Below, in pieces: positions 5,311 through 11,842 of a stretch of DNA of 11,842 nt. The DNA lies in NCBI GenBank assembly GCA_021413665.1, contig JAIOPW010000377.1, forward strand, positions 1 to 11,842, read 5' to 3'. The stretch is from Rhodocyclales bacterium. Lineage in GTDB: Bacteria; Pseudomonadota; Gammaproteobacteria; Burkholderiales; Rhodocyclaceae. The notes beneath the pieces were generated by a model, which saw only the letters and a list, made by a program, of their open reading frames with translations, was not told the DNA's origin and searched no databases. The position numbers and the translations under genes are program-made. Each line of letters begins with the position of its first letter. Positions within the stretch are counted from its first letter, which is position 1.

Positions 5311-6858
5311 ATGCATCAGCCTCTCTTCAGTGAGACCGATGCGCGCACAAGGCGCGGGATCCGGTTGTCAGGGATGTCGCTGCATGGTTTCCTGACGCGA
5401 CTGATCTGGCTTTGCATAGTGCCGCTGATACTGGTGGCGTCCTACCTGGCCATCGACAGCATTCGCACCATCCAGTCCGAACTCGACGCGGAGGCCGCCA
5501 ACCTGGCGAAGAACTTTGCCACCGCCATCGACCAGCAACTGGAAGCGCGCGTCAGCGCCCTGAAAATGCTTGTTGCGTCACCTGCGGCCGACGATATTTT
5601 GCGCCGGAAGGATTTCTATCAAGAGGCCCAGGCGTTTCGTCAGGGCTTTGGCGGCCATGTCGTCCTGGCCGACCTTGAGATGCGCATGCTGTTCAACACG
5701 CGCGTACCCCTCGGCGCCGCACTACCCATGCTGCCGCGTCCAAAAGGTCGCGCCGCGGCACCCGAAGCGCTGCAAACCGGCGCGCCGGCTGTCGGCGATG
5801 TCTTCCTCGGTCCGATCGCCGAAGAGCAACTGGTTGCCATCGCCGTACCCGGCAAGCGCGAAGGAATGACAAGCTTTCTCCTGCTCGGCGTCTTCGAAAC
5901 CCGTCAGTTCCAAAGTCGCCTCGACCAGGTGGCGCTGCCAGCCGGCTGGTCCCTTGCACTGGTCGACGGCAACGGCGCGACGATCGCCCGTCGTGCGCCG
6001 CCGGGTATGGATGGCGCCACCGCAGTCGATGGCAGCGGTCGCTTCGTCGTCAAGTCGGCGCTTTCACCGTGGTCCGTGGTGCTCGAGATACCGCGCGGCG
6101 TCTATCGCGCGCCGCTGGTCACGGCGGCCTCGGCGCTGGCGATACTCATCCTGGGTGCAATCCTGACCGGGGTCCTCGGTGGCATGGTCGCCAGCCGCCG
6201 GCTCGGCGAATCGATGGCGTCGCTGGCGAAGACACCGACGCCCGACGACCCGCCTCCCGACATTGCCGAAATCGCCGTGGTGCGCCGGGTGCTCGACGAA
6301 GCTGCGACGAAACGCGCCAACGCCGAGGCGGGACTGCGCGAAAGCGAACAGCGCTTCCGGCTGGCGGCATCGGCTGGCCAGGTCTGGGATTGGAACATCG
6401 TGACGAACGAGGCCGGATTTCCCCAGGAATTCTGGGGGCAACTGGGATATGCGGCTGCGGATATCGGCAACCCGGCTGACATGTTCGAGTCGGTTCTGCA
6501 TCCCGAGGATATCCCGCTCTGGCAGCAGGCGATGAAGGACCATGTCACCCGCCGCCTGCCTTACGACCTGGATTACCGCGCGCGCGCAAAGTCCGGCGAG
6601 TACCGCTGGTTCCACACCTCGGGACAGGCGCACTGGGACGAAACCGGCCGTGCCACATACATGGCGGGAACCACATTCGACATCACCGAGCGCAAGCGTG
6701 CGGAGCAGACCAACCGCGAACAACTGGACGAACTGGTGCGCTGGCGGGACCTGATGCTTGGCAGGGAGGAACGCGTGCTGCAACTCAAGGCGGAGGTAAA
6801 CGAACTGCTTGCGCGCCAAAGCCAGCCCGCCCGCTATGCAACCGGGGACGACAAATGA
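5311..6858 (+). CDS. Membrane sensor with extracytoplasmic Cache-like region and PAS domain, no kinase domain
   Basis: 515 residues. A membrane segment at about 30-47 and another at about 269-292 bracket a roughly 220-residue extracytoplasmic region that looks like a double-Cache-type sensor. A degenerate HAMP-like helix (293-342) follows, then one PAS domain with PAC (about 340-463; HPED at 397-400, ending in FDITERKRAE), and a charged coiled-coil tail (464-505, with LGREERVLQLKAEVNELL). The protein then stops: there is no HisKA, HATPase, GGDEF, EAL or methyl-accepting domain. It starts 3 nt after the HD-GYP stop, and its TGA overlaps the ATG of the histidine kinase gene. It may act as an accessory receptor pairing with that kinase. 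Similar PAS proteins ending in such a tail are familiar to me, so the end is probably natural, not a truncation. Confidence 0.88.
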   Translation: MHQPLFSETDARTRRGIRLSGMSLHGFLTRLIWLCIVPLILVASYLAIDSIRTIQSELDAEAANLAKNFATAIDQQLEARVSALKMLVASPAADDILRRKDFYQEAQAFRQGFGGHVVLADLEMRMLFNTRVPLGAALPMLPRPKGRAAAPEALQTGAPAVGDVFLGPIAEEQLVAIAVPGKREGMTSFLLLGVFETRQFQSRLDQVALPAGWSLALVDGNGATIARRAPPGMDGATAVDGSGRFVVKSALSPWSVVLEIPRGVYRAPLVTAASALAILILGAILTGVLGGMVASRRLGESMASLAKTPTPDDPPPDIAEIAVVRRVLDEAATKRANAEAGLRESEQRFRLAASAGQVWDWNIVTNEAGFPQEFWGQLGYAAADIGNPADMFESVLHPEDIPLWQQAMKDHVTRRLPYDLDYRARAKSGEYRWFHTSGQAHWDETGRATYMAGTTFDITERKRAEQTNREQLDELVRWRDLMLGREERVLQLKAEVNELLARQSQPARYATGDDK

Positions 6859-9557
6859 AGCCGGCGACGGCACGTCCCTGGCGGCTTCGCGCGCAGTTGT
6901 TCGGCCTGAGCCTGGTCATCGCCGTGCCGCTGATCGTTCTGCTTGGCTACAACCTGTACCGCGGCGCCGAGCGCGACAAACACGAGTTGGGCGCGGCCGC
7001 GCTACAGCTCGCCCACGTCGCGGCGCAGAACGCCGAATACTTCCTTGCCGAGGCGCAGCGCACGCTCGAAGTTCTCGCCCAGCGTCCGGCCGTGCTCGCC
7101 CTCGATCGAAATTCGTGCGATTCGCTGCTTGGCGATATCCAGAAGCTGCAGCCAAGCTTTCGCCACGCCATGACGGTGAATCGCGACGGCCGGATCGTTT
7201 GCCCGGCGACGGCGGCCGGACCGAGTTCCATCGCCTGGTTGAACCAGGTGCGCGACACCATGCAGTTCACCATCAGCGCACCCGCCGCCGACCCGGGCAG
7301 CAAGCGATGGATGGTGACGCTCGCCTATCCGTTGCGCGATGCCGGCGGGACCTTCATCGGCGCGACCGCGCTGGTAATCGATCTCGAAGACTATCCGCTG
7401 CTGCCGGTAACCACCGCCCTGCCGAAGGGAGCGGTGGCCGGTATCGCCAGTTATGCCGGCGTTGTGATCGCGCGTTCCCGTGACGCCGGACGGCCCGTCG
7501 GCAGCAGCACCCTTGAATCAAAGCTCCGGGCCGCCGCGCTCGTCACCAAGAGCGGCCAGCTCGAAGTCGCCGGGAGCGATGCCATACCCAGGATATACGG
7601 CTACACGCCGATCACCGGCAGCGGCTGGTATGCAGTGGCCGGGATTCCCGCAACCGAAGTCTATGCCGCGCGTCGCGCCAGGTTTATTGAAGGCGCGCTG
7701 CTGACGCTCGCGGCGCTGCTGCTGGCGGCGGCTGGCGCGTATGCCGCCGGCCGGCGCATCGAACAGCCGCTGCGTCGCATGGCAGACGTCGCGGGCATGG
7801 TCGAGGCGGGGGATCGTGCCGCGCGCGCGTCGCTTGCCGGGGCAAGCGAGACGGTCGTGCTGGCCTCGCGCTTCAATGCCATGCTCGACGCGCTGGATGC
7901 CGGCGAACGGCGCGCGCGCGAGACGCTGGAAAACATGCACCTGATCGCCGTGGCGCTCGACGAGCACGGCAATGTGACCTTCTGCAATGATTTCCTGCTC
8001 GAACTGACCGGTTGGCGGCGCGAGGAACTGCTCGGCCGCAACTGGTTCGACGCGGTTGTTCCAGACTCCGGCGCGGTTCGAGCGGCATTCGAACACGCAC
8101 TGGGCGACGGCAACATTCCGCTTCACTACGAAAACGAAATATTCACGCGCCGGGGCGAGTGCCGTTTGATTTACTGGAACAACACCATCCTGCGCGATTC
8201 GGCGGCAAGAATCGTCGGCACCGTCAGCCTGGGGGAAGACATCACCGAGCGCACGCGGCTGGAGCAGGGCAACCGAGCGCAGTTGGAGCGGCTGGCGCGC
8301 AGCGAAGCGGACGGCAAGCGGCTACTGGAGCTTGCCGAGCGCTCGCGCCGCGCATTGCTGAGCGTGCTCGAAGATCAGCGGCTCGCGGAACAAGCGCTGC
8401 GGAAAAGCGAAATGAGTTACCGCGCGCTGATCGAGAACGCCGCAGATGCAATTGTTGTCGTGAACCCGGATGGCCGACTCTGCCAGGTCAACGCGCGCGC
8501 TTGCGAGATGTTCGGCTACTCCGCGGAGGAGTTCATTGGAATGCCCGCTTCGGCTATCGTCGCGCCGGCCGATGTCGCGGGGCAGAGGGAGACGTTTCGA
8601 CGCGTGGCGGCCGGTGAGCGCGTGTCCGTCAGCCGCTCGTATCGGCGCAAGGATGGTTCGGTTTTCCCGGTGGAAATCAACGCGTGCCAGACAGTCGACG
8701 GACTGGTCCTGGGCATTGTGCGCGACGTCACCGAGCGCAAGCGGGCGGAAGACGAAGTCCGCCGCCTGCACGAGGAACTGCGGCGGTACGCCGCGGACCT
8801 CGAACAGCGCGTGGCCGAACGCACCGCCGCGCTGGAAGCCGCAAAAATCCGCGCCGAGGCGGCCGACCGGGCCAAGTCGGGCTTTCTCGCCACCATGTCG
8901 CATGAACTGCGCACGCCGCTCAACTCCATCATCGGCTTTACCGGCGTGCTGCAGCAGAAAATTCCGGGGCCGCTGAACGCCGAACAGGAAAAGCAGCTCG
9001 GCATCGTGCGCAATGCCTCGCGCCACCTGTTGGAGCTGATCAACGACGTGCTCGATATCTCCAAGGTGGAAGCCGGCGAGCTGAGCCTCGCCAGCGAGCG
9101 CTTCGACCTGCGCGAACTGCTGCTGCGGCTGGGCGAGACGTTTTCGCCGCAGGCCGCGCGCCGGGGCCTGAGCTACGGGCAGAAGATTGCCGAAGGCGAT
9201 CTGTTCGTCAGCGGTGATTCGCGGCGCGTGGCGCAGGTGCTCGGCAACCTGATCGCCAACGCCCTGAAGTTCACGCCCGGTGGCGGCATCACGCTCGACT
9301 GCACGCGCCGGGACGACGCCTGTATCATCGCGGTAAGCGATACCGGCGTCGGCATCCGGCCCGAAGACATGAACCGCCTGTTCCGGCCGTTCAGCCAGAT
9401 CGAGAACGGCCTGACCGGGCTGCGCGAAGGAACCGGGCTGGGCTTGGCGATTTCGCGGCACCTGGCGCAGGCCATGGGGGCGACGATTCAGGTCGAGAGC
9501 GAATGGGGCAAGGGCAGCCGGTTTTCCTTCACTCTGCCCATGGGAGGCAAAGCGTGA
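6855..9557 (+). CDS. Membrane-bound sensor histidine kinase (Cache-HAMP-PAS-PAS-HisKA-HATPase)
   Basis: 900 residues, inner-membrane sensor kinase. Order: membrane segment (about 13-33), double-Cache-like periplasmic region (36-275), second membrane segment (278-298), HAMP (299-352), PAS1 (about 355-467), coiled coil (468-517), PAS2 (517-630), coiled coil (631-672), HisKA with phospho-acceptor His683 in SHELRTPLN, and HATPase_c (about 785-897). The N box has Asn798 and Asn802 (NLIANALKFT), the G1 box SDTGVGI (828-834), an F box (LFRPFSQIE) and the G2 box GTGLGLAI (859-866), so autokinase activity is expected. It has no fused receiver; a stand-alone receiver gene overlaps its end by 4 nt. Its ATG overlaps the previous stop (ATGA at 6855-6858). 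The signal is unknown; Cache domains bind small metabolites and PAS domains may bind cofactors. Confidence 0.94.
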   Translation: MKPATARPWRLRAQLFGLSLVIAVPLIVLLGYNLYRGAERDKHELGAAALQLAHVAAQNAEYFLAEAQRTLEVLAQRPAVLALDRNSCDSLLGDIQKLQPSFRHAMTVNRDGRIVCPATAAGPSSIAWLNQVRDTMQFTISAPAADPGSKRWMVTLAYPLRDAGGTFIGATALVIDLEDYPLLPVTTALPKGAVAGIASYAGVVIARSRDAGRPVGSSTLESKLRAAALVTKSGQLEVAGSDAIPRIYGYTPITGSGWYAVAGIPATEVYAARRARFIEGALLTLAALLLAAAGAYAAGRRIEQPLRRMADVAGMVEAGDRAARASLAGASETVVLASRFNAMLDALDAGERRARETLENMHLIAVALDEHGNVTFCNDFLLELTGWRREELLGRNWFDAVVPDSGAVRAAFEHALGDGNIPLHYENEIFTRRGECRLIYWNNTILRDSAARIVGTVSLGEDITERTRLEQGNRAQLERLARSEADGKRLLELAERSRRALLSVLEDQRLAEQALRKSEMSYRALIENAADAIVVVNPDGRLCQVNARACEMFGYSAEEFIGMPASAIVAPADVAGQRETFRRVAAGERVSVSRSYRRKDGSVFPVEINACQTVDGLVLGIVRDVTERKRAEDEVRRLHEELRRYAADLEQRVAERTAALEAAKIRAEAADRAKSGFLATMSHELRTPLNSIIGFTGVLQQKIPGPLNAEQEKQLGIVRNASRHLLELINDVLDISKVEAGELSLASERFDLRELLLRLGETFSPQAARRGLSYGQKIAEGDLFVSGDSRRVAQVLGNLIANALKFTPGGGITLDCTRRDDACIIAVSDTGVGIRPEDMNRLFRPFSQIENGLTGLREGTGLGLAISRHLAQAMGATIQVESEWGKGSRFSFTLPMGGKA
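9542..9547 (+). promoter_or_regulatory. Ribosome binding site supporting a GTG start of the single receiver
   Basis: GGGAGG lies 6 nt before GTG 9554, inside the histidine kinase gene. It supports GTG over the in-frame ATG at 9503, which would add 17 residues lacking receiver homology. Confidence 0.75.
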
Positions 9558-9943
9558 ACATTCTGGCCATCGAGGACAACGAGCAGAACCTGTATCTGCT
9601 GCGCTTCCTGCTTGAGACGCGCGGGCACCGCATTGCCGAGGCGCGCGACGGTCCAGAGGGCATCGCCGCGGCCAGTGCGACGACGCCCGATCTGATCCTG
9701 CTCGACATCGAGTTGCCGCAAATGGACGGCTACGCCGTGGCGCGAACGCTGCGCCAGAATCCGGCGCTGGATGCGGTGCCGATTGTCGCGGTAACGTCCT
9801 ATGCCATGAGCGGCGATCGGGCGAAGGCGCTGGCCGCCGGTTGCGACGCCTATATCGAGAAGCCGATCGATCCGGACAGTTTCGCGGCCGAAGTGGAAGC
9901 CGCCGCGGCGGCCGGGCGCGCGGATCGGGAGCAAGTTTCATGA
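9554..9943 (+). CDS. Stand-alone receiver (DivK-like single-domain response regulator)
   Basis: 129 residues, one REC domain and nothing else. Acidic residues Glu7/Asp8, phosphoacceptor Asp51 (ILLDIELPQMDGY), Thr81 (VAVTSYAM) and Lys103 (EKP) are all in place. The combination EDNEQNLYLLRFLLE, SYAMSGDR and AAGCDAYIEKPID is typical of the DivK-like group that works with hybrid kinases. It begins with GTG; GTGA at 9554-9557 overlaps the kinase stop, and its own TGA overlaps the next ATG. Coupled to kinases on both sides, it is probably a phosphate carrier or allosteric regulator in this operon, a function that is inferred. A short Ala-rich C-terminal tail (112-123) is without known role. Confidence 0.92.
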   Translation: MNILAIEDNEQNLYLLRFLLETRGHRIAEARDGPEGIAAASATTPDLILLDIELPQMDGYAVARTLRQNPALDAVPIVAVTSYAMSGDRAKALAAGCDAYIEKPIDPDSFAAEVEAAAAAGRADREQVS

Positions 9944-11842
9944 CGCATGTGCTGGTGGTCGACGATATCGACGAGGCTCGTTACCTGCTCAAGGCGCTGC
10001 TGGAAGGCAACGGCTACCGGGTGACGATCGCGGGCAACGGACTGGAGGCGCTGGCGGCGGCGCGCGCCGATGCACCCGATGTGATCGTGTCCGATGCGCT
10101 GATGCCGAAGATGGACGGCTTTGCCCTGTGCCGCGCCTGGGTGAGGGATGATGTACTGAAGGCCATTCCCTTCATTTTCTATTCCGCGACGTACACCTCG
10201 CCCGAGGACGAGAAGCTGGCGCTGGTGCTGGGCGCGGTGCGCTATCTCATCAAGCCGCAGGAGCCGGAGGTGTTTCTCGATGAACTCAGCCATGTGCTGA
10301 AGGCATGGGCGAAGCGCCCCGCGGCCGAACCCGCCGCGCCGCTCGACGATTCGGCCTTCGCCGCCCTCCACGACTCGGTGCTTGCACGCAAGCTCGAATC
10401 CAAGCTGGCGAAACTGGCCGCCGCGAACCGCAAGCTGAGCGAGAGCGAAGGAAAATTCCGCCAGTTGTTCGAGAGTTCGCGCGATGCCCTGATAGTGCAG
10501 AAGCTGCCATCGGGGCGTTTTGTCGACGCCAATCAGGCGGCGCTGGACTTGTTCGGGGTTGCCAGCAAGGACGCTTTCATCGCGCTTCCACCACTGGACC
10601 TGTCGCCGGAACGACAGCCGGATGGACGCCTTTCAGCCGACAGGGCACGCGAGGTAATTGCCGCCACCGAGGGCGAAGGCCTGAAGTTTTTCGAGTGGGA
10701 AAGCCGACGCCTGAACGGCGAAACCTTTGCCGCCGAAGTGCTGGTGAACCGCATCGAGCGGGATGGACAGGCATTTCTGCAAACCACGGTGCGTGACATC
10801 ACCGCGCGTAAACGAATCGAGAACGATCTGCGGAATTCGGGCGAGAGCCTGCAACGGCTGCTCGACTCGATGGCCGAGGGCACCTATGGAGTCGACACCA
10901 AGGGCAATTGCACGTTCATCAACCGGGCGTTCCTCGACATGCTCGGTTACCGGCACGCCGACGAAGTGCTCGGCAAACACATCCACGAAGTCATTCATCA
11001 TTCCCATGCCGATGGCCGTCCGTATCCGGCAGGCGAATGCAGAATGTACAGCGCCTATGTTGCCGGGCAATCGGTCCAGGTTTCCGACGAAGTGTTCTGG
11101 CGCCGTGATGGCACGTCGGTTCCAGTGTCGTATTGGTCGAATCCCATGCTCAGCAATGGTGAAGTGGTGGGTGCGATCTGCACCTTCACCGATATTACCG
11201 AGCGCCGGCAGGCCGAGGCGCAACTGCGCAAGCTGTCGCTGGCGGTCGAGCAAAGCCCGGAAAGCATTGTCATCACTAACATCGATGCCGAAATCGAGTA
11301 CGTGAATGACGCCTTCCTGCGAGCCACCGGCTACAGCCGCGAGGAGTTGGTCGGCCAGAATCCGCGTCTCCTGCATTCGGGCAGGACGCCCAGGGAGACC
11401 CATCTCGCGATGTGGGCCGCGCTGAGCCAGGGCCGGTCGTGGAAAGGGGAGTTCCACAACAAGCGCAAGGACGGTGGCGAATACATCGAGTTCGCCAATA
11501 TTGCGCCCCTGCGTCAGGCCGACGGGACGATCAGCCACTACGTCGCGGTGAAGGAAGACATCACCGAGAAGAAGCGCATCGGCGAGGAACTGGATGCGCA
11601 TCGGCACCATCTGGAAGATCTGGTGGCGCGGCGCACGGCGGAACTGGTTGCCGCGCGACAGCAGGCCGAAGCCGCCAACGTCGCCAAGAGCGCCTTTCTC
11701 GCCAACATGAGTCACGAGATCCGCACGCCGATGAACGCGATTATCGGCCTCAGCCACATCCTGCGGCGCGACGGGGCGACGCCGCAGCAAGCGGAGCGGC
11801 TGGACAAGATCGACGGCGCCGGACGACACCTGCTCTCCATCA
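9940..11842 (+). CDS. Cytoplasmic REC-PAS-PAS-PAS histidine kinase, 3' end cut by window edge
   Basis: The frame is open from ATG 9940 to the window end (634 codons, no stop). An N-terminal REC domain (1-122) has Asp8/Asp9, phosphoacceptor Asp52 (SDALMPKMDG), Thr84 and Lys105 (IKP). A helical linker (123-168) precedes three PAS/PAC modules at about 169-295 (ending VRDITARKR), 300-428 (FTDITERRQ) and 430-548 (KEDITEKKR). A coiled coil (549-582) and HisKA with His592 (SHEIRTPMN) follow; the ATPase domain lies beyond the edge. No membrane segment is visible, so it should be cytoplasmic. A kinase with a leading receiver can be controlled by phosphorylation from another kinase, plausibly the one encoded at 6855-9557. 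ATG overlaps the preceding stop (ATGA), with GGGAG at 9927-9931. Further C-terminal REC or Hpt domains are possible but unseen. Confidence 0.93.
   Translation, partial: MTHVLVVDDIDEARYLLKALLEGNGYRVTIAGNGLEALAAARADAPDVIVSDALMPKMDGFALCRAWVRDDVLKAIPFIFYSATYTSPEDEKLALVLGAVRYLIKPQEPEVFLDELSHVLKAWAKRPAAEPAAPLDDSAFAALHDSVLARKLESKLAKLAAANRKLSESEGKFRQLFESSRDALIVQKLPSGRFVDANQAALDLFGVASKDAFIALPPLDLSPERQPDGRLSADRAREVIAATEGEGLKFFEWESRRLNGETFAAEVLVNRIERDGQAFLQTTVRDITARKRIENDLRNSGESLQRLLDSMAEGTYGVDTKGNCTFINRAFLDMLGYRHADEVLGKHIHEVIHHSHADGRPYPAGECRMYSAYVAGQSVQVSDEVFWRRDGTSVPVSYWSNPMLSNGEVVGAICTFTDITERRQAEAQLRKLSLAVEQSPESIVITNIDAEIEYVNDAFLRATGYSREELVGQNPRLLHSGRTPRETHLAMWAALSQGRSWKGEFHNKRKDGGEYIEFANIAPLRQADGTISHYVAVKEDITEKKRIGEELDAHRHHLEDLVARRTAELVAARQQAEAANVAKSAFLANMSHEIRTPMNAIIGLSHILRRDGATPQQAERLDKIDGAGRHLLSI

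Noticed and set aside
5311..6858. Possibility that the kinase-less sensor and the next kinase are one gene split by a frameshift
   Set aside because: The second gene has its own N-terminal membrane segment and sensor region, and the first ends in a regular coiled-coil tail, so they are two complete proteins and not halves of one.
7910..7920. Alternating GC run (also near 6578-6587), considered as Z-DNA or a slippage repeat
   Set aside because: Both runs are short, in frame and encode ordinary Arg/Ala residues in conserved coding regions; expected at this GC content.
8322..9941. 539-codon open frame on the minus strand
   Set aside because: It is antisense to the histidine kinase and receiver genes, whose motifs (H, N, G1, G2 boxes, REC) are unmistakable. 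The translation is Arg/Pro/Ala-rich without family features; high GC makes such frames common.
10633..11829. 398-codon open frame on the minus strand
   Set aside because: Antisense to the PAS domains of the second kinase, with no recognisable motif; its frame is open only because of codon bias on the coding strand.

Overview
The window is about 11.8 kb of GC-rich, gene-dense bacterial DNA. Its protein families, codon use and dense PAS/REC signalling point to a proteobacterium, most likely a betaproteobacterium of Rhodocyclales/Nitrosomonadales type. That placement is an impression from sequence style; no rRNA or marker gene is present to confirm it.

Left part (1-3025, + strand) is metabolic: the C-terminal end of a short-chain dehydrogenase/reductase (SDR), a zinc-free medium-chain quinone-oxidoreductase-type protein 15 nt downstream, and an NAD(P)+-dependent aldehyde dehydrogenase. 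The last two genes are separated by 163 nt that carry two inverted 33-nt REP-like hairpins. The trio looks like part of a catabolic route in which alcohol, ketone, enone and aldehyde groups are oxidised or reduced; the substrate cannot be read from the sequence. A strong hairpin at 3053-3078 lies between the convergent aldehyde dehydrogenase and the next gene.

Middle and right part (3138-11842) is a signal-transduction island. A tandem-receiver protein without an output domain is on the minus strand (3138-3926). It is divergent from a plus-strand cluster of five genes: a REC-HD-GYP cyclic-di-GMP phosphodiesterase (4222-5307), a membrane sensor with one PAS domain but no kinase domain (5311-6858), a membrane-bound PAS-PAS histidine kinase without a receiver (6855-9557), a DivK-like stand-alone receiver (9554-9943), and a soluble REC-PAS-PAS-PAS-histidine kinase that runs off the right edge (9940-11842+). 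Spacing is 3 nt and then three 4-nt overlaps (ATGA, GTGA, ATGA), so the five are almost certainly one translationally coupled operon.

How they may work together (inference): the two membrane sensors read extracytoplasmic signals; the complete kinase phosphorylates one or more of the receivers (stand-alone REC, N-terminal REC of the second kinase, REC of the HD-GYP protein, perhaps the divergent REC-REC protein). The only recognisable output enzyme in the island is the HD-GYP phosphodiesterase, so lowering of cyclic-di-GMP is the most likely result. No DNA-binding output domain, no GGDEF domain, no mobile element, no CRISPR array and no RNA gene was seen. The domain families are all known; what deserves attention is the combination and the REP-like pair.
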